Below the pieces are notes generated by a model. That model was not told where the DNA came from. It saw only the letters and a list, made by a program, of their open reading frames with translations, and made no database searches. A stretch of DNA of 64,000 nucleotides. It comes from Mytilus trossulus. Its lineage: Eukaryota > Mollusca > Bivalvia > Mytilida > Mytilidae. Positions 1-12,792 of this stretch are shown here, in pieces. The position numbers and the translations under genes were made by a program. The stretch spans positions 10,740,195-10,804,194 of the forward strand of contig NC_086384.1 in the NCBI RefSeq assembly GCF_036588685.1, given 5' to 3'. Each line of letters begins with the position of its first letter. Position 1 is the stretch's first letter.

Positions 1-133
1 TGTATATAAATATTTATTCATGAAAAATAATCCTTATGAAAATTACATACACAGTACACAGGATTTTGCAAAAATAAAAGTAAATGTATTTCTTCATTAC
101 TATACAACAGACAACAAATGAAAGTAGGTATCA

Positions 134-1023
134 GGTCCGTTCGTGCCCAATATACTTTCGCACCCTACACGTTCGCACCTCGCACGTTCGCACCCAAGGT
201 CCGTTCGCACTCTACACGTTCGCGCCCAATTTAAATTCAAATTCCAGTTGAATAATTGGAAAATCATGATTATTGTTTTTAATTAGTTACGTGTAAATAA
301 TGAATGTATTTATAGCTTGGTATGAATAAAAGATTGAAGATTTTAAATGAAAAACACAAAAGATAATTGTTTTTAACAGCTTGGTCCCTTTGATCTGAAA
401 CAATGAAAAATTCAAATAATAGCAATACACTATTATAACCAAAACGTCAAACATGATAAAATTTATTCAACACACTTAAAAAAAACGTAGTCAGAATCTC
501 ACTTCATTTTGAAACAAGTCAATTAAACAAAGTTTATAGCAATACACTAACCATAACATGATTAGGATTTCTGACAACTGAACAAGACAAGAAGAAATTA
601 AACACCTTTCAAAATAGATGTCTCAGACAGATATTGAAAATAAGATGGCCCAAAACAATTTCAAATGAAAACCTCCACATAAGAGCTGGAACAAAGAAGC
701 TAAGCGATGATGTAATAGAACGGCGTTGGAGATGGATTGACCATGTAGAAAGGAATATCATTTTTTTTAACAATACTCGATTAAGATTTATTTAACAAAC
801 AAAAAATGATGTCTCCGTCAGTTATTTTGAGACAATGAAAACAATTATACTTATAAGAATACTATACTACTTGCCAAAACTTGATTACAAAGTTATTAAA
901 CCCAAAACCAATTGGGCGCGAACACGTAGGGTGCGAACGGACTTTGGGTGCGAACATGTAGGGTGCGAAAGTGAAAGGGGGCGAACATGAGTGGGTGCGA
1001 ACGTGAATGGGCGCGAACGGACC
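134..1023. mobile_element. 890-bp TIR element with CGTTCGCACC subterminal repeats
   Basis: The left end reads GGTCCGTTCGTGCCCA and the right end is its near inverse (GGGCGCGAACGGACC). Both ends carry several copies of a CACGTTCGCACC-type motif, four or more at 150-225 and, inverted, seven or so at 912-1020. Between them the sequence is AT-rich with no transposase ORF, so this is best read as a non-autonomous inverted-repeat element. A fragment of a retrotransposon reverse transcriptase lies inside. The exact termini and target duplication are not certain. Confidence 0.65.
571..755 (+). pseudogene. RTE-like retrotransposon RT fragment
   Basis: Frame +1 from 571 is open for about 60 codons. 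It contains the blocks FQNRCLRQILKIRWP and RRWRWIDHVER, which match the region just C-terminal to the reverse transcriptase of RTE-like non-LTR elements (the usual pattern is FxNRCLRxILxIxWP...RRWxWxGHxxR). The rest of the element is absent on both sides, so this is a dead fragment lying inside the TIR element. Confidence 0.6.
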
Positions 1024-1518
1024 CGGATTCCTGTATATATATCCTCACCAACCCTGCTTGAACTATTAAAGTCATACAACAATTACTTTTCCATTGCTGC
1101 AAAGCGTAAGATATTTTGTACTAGGACATCAAAGTTGTACAGAAACCTTTGACTAAAGTGCTGCCCCCCACACTAAAAAGGTGACTGTCTCTGGCTAGAA
1201 TCACTGAGAAGACAAGTTGAGTTTGCATTAAAAATGTTTAAAAAAAAAGTAGGTTCAAATCATACTGATTTAATTTTTAATCATGTTAATTATGATTCTA
1301 ATCCAGTTAATTTTTTTTTTTTGAGGGGGGGGGAGGAGGGGGTTACTCCAATCAACTTGCTAAATGATAATTTTTTTAGGTACAAATTTATTATGATAAA
1401 AGTGTGAATCTGAATACTATATTTACATCTATATATAAATGTACACTGTATATCATTAAGTACATTTATCACGTCAATACTCTGATTGTTTTCTTTTCAG
1501 CTTTGAGAGCCAATCACT

Positions 1519-4500
1519 ATGCCACGTCCAAGATCTGCTCGATCAGATACCAGTGATGCCGACCTGGAAGGAATGGCGGAGCAGGAATTGGTCAAACTCC
1601 AGAGACAATATCGTATTATGGAGGGAGATCGTGCAGCTTACACAGAAGAATCACAGAATCTGATCAGAAAACAAAAGTAAGTTAAAGTAAAAATAATAAA
1701 TTAAAAGCCTATTTAATTTTGATTTTGTTTGTTTGTTTGAAACAATAAGGAAATCCAAAATTATTTGAGCAATTAAATGTTGAGAAACAAAAAAAAAATA
1801 TGGTAAAATCAATGTTTTAAATTGTAAATATTGCATCTGAAAAATGTTGTTGTTATACTTTTCAGTTTCGATTAATGAGATTTAGAAAGATGTTTTTATA
1901 CATGTATATCAATGTATATGTACATTTAAGTGTACATGCATATGTACAATGTATGAAAACAATCTTTGTAATTCATTCTAAAGTTTAAATTGATGGATGA
2001 TTAATTGTATCATATTTTATTGCAGAGCCTCAATTGGTCAGTTAGAATCAGAAAAACAGGAATTACTGAAGGAGTTACGTCTGGCTGAAAGTAGGAGTAA
2101 CCAGGATAAAGATGATGTCAATACAGATACTCTCGTCACATTGGCTGAGGTTAAAGGTCAGTAGAAATTCATGTAACCATGGTAACTAAAACAAAGTAAC
2201 ATTATTTTATATACTGTAACGTCATATTTGCAGATGGTAAAGGTGTGTATTTAAAGTGTTAAAATTACCTAATTTAAACAAAGCTGTTTATATACTTTGT
2301 CCCATTGGTAGAGGTTAAATGAGGATAGAATAAAAAAAAAGGTTTTTCCTATGTGTACCTTCCTACCCTATATACATGTATGTCATTTTTGGGCATGTTA
2401 AAGGAAATGCTGCTCACATATATTTTTATCTTGGCCCTACAATAAAACATTGTCATTTAAGGTCAAGGAACAGTAAATGGGCTATGTCGCAGATTTTGCT
2501 CAAATTTTGCATACAATCTTGGCTCGGTGAACTACAACTGACAATCGAAAAAATAATGTATTTATCTCTTATATTACCTGAAATATTGCAGATTGATTTC
2601 TTTTAATATGGGTGAATATTTGTATAGAAAGCACATACAATCGACGAAAAAACATACAAAATTTGCCTTAAAATCGCCATATCTTTTATTCTACTCCATA
2701 GATTTTTCTTTAAAAACTGTATGTTGTTGACACATAAAATTCCGTTATAATGATGCAAAATAAAGATAGGGTCACCGACTTCGTTTGTTGTCTAAATATC
2801 ATTTTGTCACCTTGTTGGTAGTGAAAAACATCAAAAATCAACGTTTTACGGCCTGCAACACGGCAACATTACGATAATTTCGACGTTTTATAGGATTTTT
2901 TCACAAAGAACACAACATTGAATGATGTGTACCGAAAAAACGAAGACGGTGACCCTATCTTTATTTTACATCATTATAACGGTAATTTATGTATCAACAA
3001 CATATAGTTTTTTAAGAAAAATCTATAGAGTAGAATAAGAGATCGGCGATTTTAAGTCAAATTTTAGAAGGTTTTATGCCGATTTTATGTGCTTTCTATA
3101 CAAATGCTCACCAATTTTGTAATAATTCAATCAGTAATATTTAAAATGATAAATGAGATAAATGCATTATTTTTTCGATTTTTATTTGAAGTTCATCGAG
3201 CCAGAGTTGTATGCAAAATTTTACTTAAATCTGTGACATAGCCCATTTACTGTAACTTGACCTTGATACACTTTTGTGACATATAAAAAAAAGGTGAGAT
3301 TAGAGATCAGCAGAAAAAAAAAGTCCAAGCATATACATTTTTGTATTCTGGTTACATCTGCATGAATTAGATTGAATTGTGAAAAAAGTAGATTCTTTAT
3401 GTACAATAATTATTTTTAGATGAGAATGAAACTGATATTGATGAAGAAAAGAAAATGCATATTGAGTTGGATGCTGAAATCAGAAAATGGGAGAAAAAGA
3501 TAAAAGATCAACATAAAAATATGGGAGGTGTTCACATGAGTTCTCAACACACTGTACAGATGCAGAAAACTGTCAGGACATTAGAAAATAGACTTGATCA
3601 GGTTGGTGGAAATAACATATTACACTGAATATATATATGCCCTGTTGTAAGTCAAAATTTTACTAAAAATATAACTGAATTTGAAAAGCCAAAAAAGTGA
3701 TTTGTCACACTGTACCTTCATTTGTCATATTTAATTTTTTATTTGGTATTTAATTTTTAGAAATGAGTCTTGGGTACTCCCTATACTATTTAAGGTGTCA
3801 TAACCATTGTAATAAACCTCATCTGCATGACGGTCTCTTCAGGATTTTTGATTTTATAAATTGCTTCAGATATTTGTAATTTAATTTATTCAAAAATTTT
3901 CATACACAGACATAAATTCACATAATTCTATTAATATTTTAGAATACATATTTTTTTCTTTCTTTTTTCAATAGTCCAAACAAGCATTTTGTAAGCAGTT
4001 ATCTGAAAATGCAAAACAAAGAGATGAAATTGAAAGTCTTCGTGTGGAGAGAAACAGATTTGACAACCTATACAAGAAATTAGAGAAAGAACTCCAGCAA
4101 CTTCAGAAAAAGAAAGGAGAATTAATTGAAAGCTCAACTCAAGCATATGATGCCAGGTAAAATTGTATTATAGTTATGCTACATTATTTTACTGGCTACT
4201 ATCTTATCTCTAGTTAGTGAGCTGCAAAATTCATAACTATTAAAAAATAAATATAATCTTACTCAAAGGAAGTAATCATATGTTATCAATTAAGATTGAA
4301 GAAGAATATATTTACCCTTATATAGACTATATATAGAGTCTAAAGATGACATTGCTTCTTTCATCATATTTATTAGATGAAGATATCTAAAAAAAAAAAA
4401 GCTGTTTGCTAATATAATAATCACAATACAATTATTCTGTTAATGTGTGAAAACATATCTCAACAAATATTAGTTTCAAAACCCTTGAGGTGGATTTATG

Positions 4501-7500
4501 TAAAAATAAGAAGATAATTTATGATTGCCAATAACACAACTCTCCACAAGAGACCACATGGCATAAAAAGTTAACAACTAAAAAGTGTTGACTGGTGAAC
4601 ATTTTTTTTGCATTTTTTAACTAATATTTATTTTTATTTTACAGAGATGAAGCTCAAGCCAAGATAATTTTGCTTAAAGAGAAGGCAGACAAAGACTTAC
4701 AGCAACATCAAGCTGAAATGAAAGAATTATTACGTGTAATTGACCATGATCGTGCCCTCCGTGAATTCATGGGGATCAAAGGTCAAGAGAGACAGGAAGA
4801 TCCACAACTGGTTGCATGGAGACAGAAAAAAGGTAGGTGAACTAAAATGACTTAAAATGATAGTGGTTTAAAAGACATTTTAAATTATACCAGATGTATG
4901 AGGAACAGTATATAATATATTAGTACTGTAGTACTACTGCCTGTGTTTTCACTTGTGTCACACAATACTATAAAAAATTTAATGACTTGCTAGAAAAATT
5001 TCAAACTGATATAAATATTTTTAAAAGGAAATCATAATAATCAACTTTTAACAACTTGATAAAAGTGCAACAACTTGACAAATTCATTTTCATTGATTTC
5101 AGTGGTTTCTTAAAATAAATTATTCATTTTAATTGTTTTCTTAATTATCCAGAGTCTCAGGAGGCAGAGAGAAAGAAAGAAAGTCAAGAAGATTCTGTTG
5201 AAACATATGAAATGGCATTTGAGAGAATTCGTGAAATGACTGGAGAGGAAGACCTTGACCTGTTGGTTAATCGTTTTATTGAAGTTGAAGATCGTAACTT
5301 TGCATTGTTTAACTTCGTCAATGAACAGAATAATGAGATTGAGAAATTAAATGACGAAATAAAAGATGTAAGTTCAAGGTTGATTTAGTTTTACAATTTT
5401 TTTCAATTCTGTGTTTCATATTTTAAAGAATTCTGGGTATTTAAAAGTTATAATACTTAGAGGGGAATTTGACCAATGACTTAACATTCCCTTATATCAT
5501 TTATATCCTAAATATTATCATGATTAACAACCAATTACTTGTACTGCTTCTGGAAAAAGGAACATATTGGTTTTTTTATTAGCAAAATTGTTATGGTTTA
5601 TGATCATTATGATAGAAAATGTAAGTATCTTTTAACTGTTCACAAAGATCTTACTCTGGAAAGTGAAGAATCTTTTGCCTAATTCGTAATCATACCACAT
5701 TTTCTTTTTATACACAAAGATTATAACTTTTAAACGACAAAAATTAAATTTTAGACAGCAACTGTGAGAATAGTATTTATTTCTCATATTTTTTTTCAGA
5801 TTGAAAACGAAATTGAAAAATTCAAACTAACAGGAATTGAGTTGGAAGACAAGAGGAAGAAAATCTTGAAAGAGCTTGAGGATCAACAAGCAAGCTCTTC
5901 CAAAGAAGCTGATGAATATGAACAAAAGAATAAAGAAATCTCTAAAATACTTGATCAGTTAAGAGCAGGTAAGGCAAAGCAGGAGTTATTTCCCCTTTTG
6001 GAAACTCAATAGGCTTATTAAAAAAAATATTTCAATAAAAAAAAAAGAATAGAATAAAAACAATTTAAATAACCCTATGATTTGAAAGTATAATTCTTAT
6101 TAGAAAAAAAATATTTAACAATAACAAAAAATTAACAGGGAATGAAACAATCTATTGATAATCTAATTGAATCATCTTTCATAAGGGATATAGATAATTT
6201 GAGTTGATATCTGATTAGAAAAGTGCTGTTCCACTAAAACCTATATTTTACACATAGAAGGCAGAAAAACAGGTTAGCTGCAATGTACCTATAGACATGA
6301 TAGAGACGATGTATAATTCTGTTAACAAAGAAAGGTTTCAGGTACCAATCTAGATTATATTTTGAAGTGTCTCCCTTTAGTAACGAACAGATGTAAAAGT
6401 TTCATTTAAGGATGTACTTAGGTGAAAATTAATAAATCAAGAAATTAGAATTGATACTATAAGCTTGTAGAGCATTCTTTAAGGATAAAAATAAGCTAAA
6501 AATATTGATAGGTCATGGAACTCCTTTTCAAGATATTTGAGATTTAAAATATGGCGGGAAAAGGCTGACTCAGACTTTTACTTTATGTTTGCATTGGTAT
6601 TATTTGGGTCCCAAAACAAAAGAAAGAACATTAAGAATCGTCTGAAATTTTGGTAAATGACCTTTCATGAGCTATTTAGTCTTACATGAACAAATAAATG
6701 GGTGTTATGGGGCAAAGTATTTTACCTTATTTAGTATGGAAAAACACCAAGGAATCAGAAAATTTGACACAAATTTCAAAACCTCACCCAAGTACATCCT
6801 TAAGGCTATATTTTGCCAAGTTAGCTGAACTGACTGGTCAGCAGCAATACATCATGTCCCAAAAACTTTTTGAAAACATATTCACCTATTCAAATCTGAC
6901 AGCTTACAAAATACTGGTATAACTCTCTTTTGTTTATTTCAGGTATTGACTCTCTATTTAATAAAATTAACTGTGATAGATCTGCCATTGATGACATGTT
7001 AGGAGCTGCATCAGGGGTTACAGATAGCAACATGATACAATACTTAGGAATCATTGAACAAAGAACAAATGAATTATTAGCAATACAGTCTTACATTGGA
7101 TCTAAGGTAAGGAACAAAAGATTATACTGTGGATTCATTAATTGTCGTTGGATACAAATTTTCGTTGATTTGGTGGTTACTGTTGAACCACGAAATTAAA
7201 TATCCACGAACATGCGAAATTTCCCTAATCCACGAATATTTGTAGCCACAAAAATAAATGAATCCATAGTACCGGTATATATATTTGAAAGTGTTGGGTT
7301 TTATGTCCTTCACCATAGCTATGATAAGTTGTCATTGATTTGTAATATAATGTTTGTATCTTGAAATTATTTTAAAGTTATAAACACTTCATGAAACTGC
7401 AGTGCAACCATTACTACTTTTTGAAAATATAGCAAGGATCATTTGCAATCTGACAGAAATTTATAAATTAATCAAATTGATGGTTTGAACAATCAACTTT

Positions 7501-9048
7501 TAAATTGAGAAATAGATAAATGAAATATATAGAGTTTTTTTTTTTTTTTATATATTTGCTACTAATCTTCTTGTTTTTTTTGCAATATAGACCTACTTCT
7601 ATAAAATTATTTGATTTAAGGTGGTATGGGTGTCTTTCGCCATCTTGGATTGTAAAAAACAGAGAATCTAAGGTCCATAGTTTCTATCAAATTAGCAAAA
7701 TTTGATGCAAGAATGCAGATATTTCATGTGTTTTTATATTTAAAAGATCCAATTTATAAGAATATAACTTATAAATATAAATATATGTACAAGTGTAGAT
7801 TATTTTTGGTTGTTTTTAATATTTTGAAATTGTCATTTTTAGGGGAGGTAACTCTAAAACAGTGCATTTTCTGTTGGATTGTTCATGGAATTTTCCTACT
7901 TTGTATTTTAGCCGGAAAAAACGTACGGTGACCCTATCTTTTCTTTTGATATTATCAAAGCATGGTTTGAAAGCTATATTTTCCTTATTTATTTTACAAT
8001 TCTATTATTTCGTTTAGTTTCTATTCACAAAATGGTGTTTTTTTCTGTATAATCCATACAAAATGTGTCATTTTGTCACGACCCGTAGCTTGAAAAAATG
8101 CACCGTGACCTATCATTTTTATAATATTTTTTAACATGTATCAATAGATACTACATTTTGGCAAAGTATGAACAAATTCTATCATTTTTATTTTAGACTC
8201 CCATACCACCTTAAGTTTTATTTTTTCAATTTTTTATTTTAACTGACTTAATATTTGTTTTAGGATACTGATCAGACAAGGTTTGAGAAGACTGGTCCTG
8301 GTTTATTAGGAGAAGGACCTGCAGCACCACAACAACAATTACCCATACTTCCTCCATCAGTCGGGTAAGTAAATAATAATCTAACCATGTGACTTTGTTT
8401 GGACTCAAAAACTATGTTGGACATTTCTTGCTACTTTTAGCATTCATTAGATGATTCACTCTTTGTCAGCTTGTTTTGAAATAAAACACAATCAACAAAT
8501 AAAAGCACCAAACCCAAAACCTTACATATTCATCCATACACTATCAATTCATTTTAAAAATTGAAATAAACCATCTGAATCTTAAAAAATGAATATTTTT
8601 ATCAAATAAAGGGAAATAACTCCAGATGTCTGTAGATATATATAATATTAACATTCTTTTATTTCCTAGCTTTTACATATAAATAATTAAGAATTGAGAG
8701 TGATGTGGATAAAATACAACTAGCATGTTTTTATCTAAAATTGAAATTGGGAATTGGGAATGTGTCAGAGAGACAAAAAACTAACAAAGAAAACAGCTGT
8801 CTATATATACCTTAAATTGCTCACCAATCTTTAACTATTTTTCAAATTATTTTTTCAGTGATGAATACGACAGTGAAGGAAGTGATGCAAGTGAAGATGA
8901 AGCACGGCCTTTCACCCGAGCAGAGTTACAATCACGAGTAATGAAGACAGTACGAAAACGTGAATCAGCAGCTAAAAAAGATGCACATAAATATGACTTA
9001 TCAAATGCAAGAGAAAAAACACAAAAAAGTAAAAAATCAAATAAATAG
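1519..9048 (+). CDS. ODAD1: Outer dynein arm docking complex subunit (ODAD1/CCDC114-CCDC63 family)
   Basis: Eleven coding exons join in frame: 1519-1676, 2026-2156, 3420-3601, 3975-4156, 4645-4832, 5153-5367, 5800-5968, 6943-7106, 8264-8364 and 8859-9048 carry 1680 nt (559 aa plus TAG); a non-coding first exon probably precedes the acceptor at 1500. Correctly counted, the coding exons listed number ten. All introns are GT-AG with agreeing phases. The N-terminus has LQRQYRIMEGDRAAYTEESQ and RKQKASIGQLESEKQELLKE, characteristic of CCDC114/CCDC63 proteins, relatives of Chlamydomonas docking subunit DC2. Most of the chain is charged, heptad-like coiled coil; the tail is acidic and then basic (SDEYDSEGSDASEDE, later lysine-rich). 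The family anchors outer dynein arms to axonemal doublet microtubules. Length resembles CCDC63 (about 560 aa); whether it is ODAD1 or CCDC63 needs a tree, and it may be the single invertebrate pro-orthologue. Confidence 0.88.
2459..3264. mobile_element. Long foldback (near-palindromic) element in ODAD1 intron
   Basis: The left arm begins AAGGTCAAGGAACAGTAAAT and the right arm ends with its inverse (TTTACTGTAACTTGACCTT). Matching continues inward through the GGCTCG(G/A)TGAACT region, the CATATCTTTTATTCTACTCC region and AAAGATAGGGTCACCG, giving imperfect arms of roughly 320-340 bp around a loop of about 150 bp. It has no coding capacity. It lies between the exons ending at 2156 and starting at 3420, so the transcript could form a large hairpin. 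Confidence 0.75.
4497..4580 (+). repeat. Fragment of mussel repeat family A
   Basis: Intronic copy of the ATGATTGCCAATAACACAAC / CTCTCCACAAGAGACC block, the head of family A, which recurs at about 29.9, 30.6, 32.4, 44.7, 52.1 and 53.6 kb. Only the first part of the family is present. Confidence 0.6.
7616..8214. mobile_element. MITE flanked by TTAA, intron of ODAD1
   Basis: The left end reads TTAAGGTGGTATGGGTGTC and the right end GACTCCCATACCACCTTAA, nearly perfect inverted repeats flanked by TTAA on both sides. Inside are GGTGACCCTATCTTTT (about 7928) and an inverted-type CACCGTGACCTATCATTTTT (about 8101). That motif is shared with the 2459-3264 foldback. Short ORFs within it are not credible genes. 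TTAA duplications suggest piggyBac-type mobilisation, but the terminal bases (GGTGG) are not the usual piggyBac ends. Confidence 0.7.
8740..8792 (-). repeat. Fragment of mussel repeat family D
   Basis: GAATTGGGAATGTGTCAGAG is the start of family D in this orientation; other copies lie at 45.9, 57.4 and 63.4 kb. Intronic fragment only. Confidence 0.5.
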
Positions 9049-9414
9049 TAACTGACTATGAATTTTATTCTGTTATTTTGTTATTCTGTTGACAATTTGT
9101 GTAATAATTATTTGCTATATAAGTCGTATACGACTACATTTATCTGTGATATTCTATGTCTCTACAATTTTAATCATGTTTTTATGAATATTTTTAACAT
9201 GTGAAATAGAACATTATCTTTGATAAAGAAGAAGTCAGAGTGAAATGCTGACTTTGTGATCAAACATAAATTATGTTGTTGATCTTTTATGACTTTAAGA
9301 AAAGTGAAGACAATATACTATAGTATTCAGATGATAAATTTTAGTTTATAACAACAGTTTTATTGTTGTGTTATGTTTCCTGATTGCATTTACAATATTC
9401 TGAATTGAATTATA

Positions 9415-9509
9415 AATAAACAAAGATCTATATTTACAATGGTTCATACATTAAAATTGATTAGGTATTTTGAGTGCTTGGCACAATAAGATTTTTAACA
9501 CCAAATAAA
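9415..9509 (+). terminator. Candidate poly(A) signals of the ODAD1-like gene
   Basis: AATAAA occurs at 9415-9420 and at 9504-9509, about 370 and 460 bp downstream of the TAG at 9046-9048. The intervening AT-rich sequence has no repeat signature and is a plausible 3' UTR. Which signal is used cannot be told from sequence. Confidence 0.45.
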
Positions 9510-9544
9510 GTGGTTAAGTGAACATTATTAAATTGTTTTAATTT

Positions 9545-9680
9545 ATGTATCTGTCAACCTGAAGCCAGTCTTCAGGTGCAGGATCTTCTCCCTTTATTGA
9601 AGACCCATTGGTTACCTTTAGCTGTTTTCTGCTCTTTGTCTCATTTATAGAGTATAGAACAGGCATACAAAAGGCTGTAA
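9545..9680 (+). repeat. Degenerate family D repeat copy
   Basis: Contains TTGAAGACCCATTGGTTACC and GCTGTTTTCTGCTCTTTGTC, matching the family D copies near 57.35 kb and 63.4 kb (ATTTAAGACCTGTTGCTGACC there). Confidence 0.45.
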
Positions 9681-9929
9681 AGGTTTTAACTGGTTCTGGG
9701 TAAACATAGAATGAACAATTCCACTTGTTACCATTACAGTAAGGTTATGCTACTCCATTCTGTCATTTGCAGAAAAAATAAAAGATGAGCATATCTTTTA
9801 TTTTTGTAAATTTTCCTCGCCTGCAAATTTAGTCAAAGTATATATGCAAGACATTCATATCACTTTTCTATGGTAGGGTGCATAAACTATTTGCATAAAA
9901 CTTTATTTTTCAAAAGATAGGAGACTGGA

Positions 9930-12110
9930 TGCTCCATATCTTTTATGCTGATATCTTATACTACAAAGTTTCAGTCAAACGTATTTTCATTGTCCCTTGA
10001 CCCCATTTTCATGGTTCAGCAACTACTTCAAAAAAAAAAAGTTGTTTTGTCATGTGAATTTCTCATGCACTTATGAAAAATGTGGAAAATTATATTTGGT
10101 TTATGGGTTCCTTTAAATGTCTGCATGTTTGTCAGACAAAGATCACCTGGCTTTGATCTCATTCCATGGATCAGTGACCAAGGTAAAAGTTACATTATTA
10201 TGGACTCTTTCTCAAATACTAGAAGCAGCAAATCAACAATATTTGGTGTATGGATTGACTGTATGGTACATGTCAGTCTGGCAGGTTTCTTTTGACCTGT
10301 CTTCATTTTCATGGTTAGTTGGACAATGTTATTTTTTTGTGTGTTTTTACCGCTTCTATAGTACTACTATAAGCAAAAGGTCAACTATTTGGTGTATGGA
10401 ATAATAGTACGTAGTACATGTCTGTCTTGCAGGTGTCCACTTTTATCATTGACCTCATTTTTTAAGGTTCATAGGTCAATGTTGTCCGTGTTTCAAGAAT
10501 TATAAGCAGTTGGTCAATTATATTTTATGAATGGAATAATGGTAAGGGGTAAATGTCTGCCTGACAAGTATCATCTGACCTTGATCTCATTTTTATGGTT
10601 TATAGGTCAATGTCTAGTTTTTGTTGAATAGTGATCCAGCGGTTGCGTAAGCTAACTTCCTAAAAGCTTTATATTTTAGAAAGTGGAAGACATGGATGCT
10701 TCATACTTAGTATATTATAAGATGCCTCGAATTTGGAAGTTTCCGTAAGTCACATGTCAAATGTCCTTGAGCTCACTTCAAGGTTCAGTGACTACTTGGA
10801 AAAAAAAAGATTTTTTGTAATGTTCAATTCTCTCTTATTATAAGTAATAGGATAAATATGTTTGGTATGTGCGTACCTTGCAAGGTCCTCATGCCCGTCA
10901 GACAGTTTTCACTTGACCTCTCTTGATGTTCAGTGTATGGAAGGACTGCAAGGTGTTCATGTCCAACTGGCAGGTGTCATCTGAACTTGACCTCATTTTC
11001 ATGGTTCAGTGGTTATAGTTCAGTTTTTGTGTTTTGATCTGTTTTTCTCATACTGTATGCAATAGGTCTACTATATTTGACGTATGGAATGACTGTAAGG
11101 TGTACATGTCTAACTGGCAGGTATCATCTGACCCTGACCTCATTTTAATGGTTCAGTGGTCCAAGTTAACTTTTTGTGTTTGGTCTTTTTATGCCCAACC
11201 TACGATAGTAGAGGGGCATTATGTTTTCTTATCTGTCCGTCCGTCCGTTTCGTTCGTTCGTCTGTCCAGTTTCAGGTTAAAGTTTTGGTCCAATCAACCT
11301 GAAACTTAGTATTTATGTTCCTTATGATATGATCTTTCTAATTTAAATGTCAAATTAGAGTTCTGACCCCAATGTTACGGTCCACTGAACATAGATAATG
11401 ATAGTAAGAGTGGGGCATCAGTGTACTGGGGAAACATTCTTGTTTTCTAATACTATATGCAATTGGTCAACTATATATGGTGTATGGAAGTGTTTTATGA
11501 CCATTATGTCAGTCGCATAGGTTTTATTGGGCCTTGAACTCATTTTCACGGTTCACTGCTCCGTGTATTTTGGTCTGTTTTTATCCTAAACTATAAGCAG
11601 TTGGTCAACTATATTTGTTGTGTGGAAGATTCTTTGCTGTACATATGCCTGCCTGGCATGGTTCATCTGACATTGACCTCATTTTCATGGTTCATTCGTC
11701 AAAGTTTAGTTTTCATTGTTCATTTGTCAATGTTTAGTTTTCTTGGTTTATGTTAAGTTTATATGACAGTTGTGATAACACTTTATATTTAGGACTATCA
11801 ATACAATATCAATGATTAGTAAAGAAGGCGAGACATGTCAGCCTGTGCACTCTTGATTGTTATGGTTTGTTTTTCAATATACACATGGGCCCAATAGGTC
11901 AACTATATTAAGTGTGTCACAAATTGTAAGGTGCATCAGTCTGTCTGACATGATTTAACTGACATTGACCTGATTGGCATAGATCTTTGAAAAATGTAAA
12001 GTTTATGTGATGCTTTTTGTAAAACCTTGTTCTTTATGACTATACATAACATAAATAGACAGTAATGCATGCGAGATATTTCAGCGTTTGCACTCTTGGT
12101 TTTTTTCTAA
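9930..12110 (+). repeat. Degenerate tandem array, unit about 150-180 bp
   Basis: Units repeat a shared order of motifs: a 'tataagca(a)ttggtcaactat' block, 'tggtgtatgga', 'aaggtgtacatgtctg', 'ctggcaggt', 'catctgacctTGACCTCATTTTCATGGTTCA' (given here in pieces), then 'gtttttgtgtttt'. I see about a dozen diverged copies, for example near 10260, 10420, 10560, 10900, 11080, 11500, 11640 and 11900. Two copies of a terminal motif (AGGCGAGACATGTCAGC at about 11827, and GCGAGATATTTCAGCGTTTG at about 12070) close the array. No credible gene; the ORFs here are chance readings of the repeat. Confidence 0.65.
11195..11450. mobile_element. Bivalve 'aggggcat' MITE inserted in tandem array
   Basis: The sequence GATAGTAGAGGGGCATTATG, followed by CTGTCCGTCCGTCCG and near the far end GTGGGGCATCAGTGTACTGG, matches a short element common in bivalve genomes. 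It interrupts one unit of the surrounding array (the 'gtttttgtg...ctaatactatatgcaattggtc' unit resumes afterwards). Non-coding. Confidence 0.55.
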
Positions 12111-12119
12111 GCCCTTTAA

Positions 12120-12792
12120 TTTTTTGCGGCTGTTCCGGTGTGTTGTTGTAGTTGGATGTGGTAAGGTTAAACTCCTATACATAACCCATAATTAGAGCAT
12201 TGTTTCGTTGACTTGCATTTGGTCAAATAAATAATCGAAATGACCAAGAGAAAGAAAACAAGTTCGGAGGCACCAGTTTTTATTTTTATGTTCTTGAAAC
12301 ATAATTATAAAACCTATCTTCACATATTTTATTTCAAAATTTCCTTTTATGCACAAAAATGTGATTTTCATGAAGATTGTAATGACATTTGAAAAATGTG
12401 AACTACTCGTGACACTCGTAGCTTAAAAAATAGCAGGATAAATTAATCCTCATTTGTTATTACATTAAAAAAATAGTTTTGGCAAAGTACAAGAAAATTT
12501 TATCTGAGGAAATACATGTATACCGATGATCTACCTTAAATCGCCTTCAACATGGGGCAATGCCAATACCGCAGAGTAAATGTTAAACAATTGAAACGAG
12601 AAAACTAAGGGCCTTAATTTATCTGTATACATAATGAACAAGACAACACTGATATACCTTGATAAGAAGCACAGTATATGTAAACACCGAATTGTTTATG
12701 CACGACTTCTGGTTAAAAGATAAGATAAATCTCGGTTAACTGCACTGCAGTGCAGTTTGCATCGTTAAATAAACAACAGCAACTGGATAACA
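12120..12792. other. Gene-free stretch; likely promoter/5' UTR of the EGF-Hog gene
   Basis: AT-rich, unique-looking sequence with no ORF or repeat that I recognise. The last part (about 12700-12792) should contain the 5' UTR and promoter of the next gene; a CTGCACTGCAGTGCAG palindrome lies at about 12739-12755. No clear TATA box is placed confidently. Confidence 0.3.

Noticed and set aside
7520..7931. Two ORFs of 61 and 72 codons in an ODAD1 intron
   Set aside because: They lie largely in the TTAA-flanked MITE and a T-rich run, and have no conserved motif.
10080..11309. ORFs of 71-95 codons between ODAD1 and the EGF-Hog gene
   Set aside because: They are readings of the degenerate tandem array and the inserted MITE.
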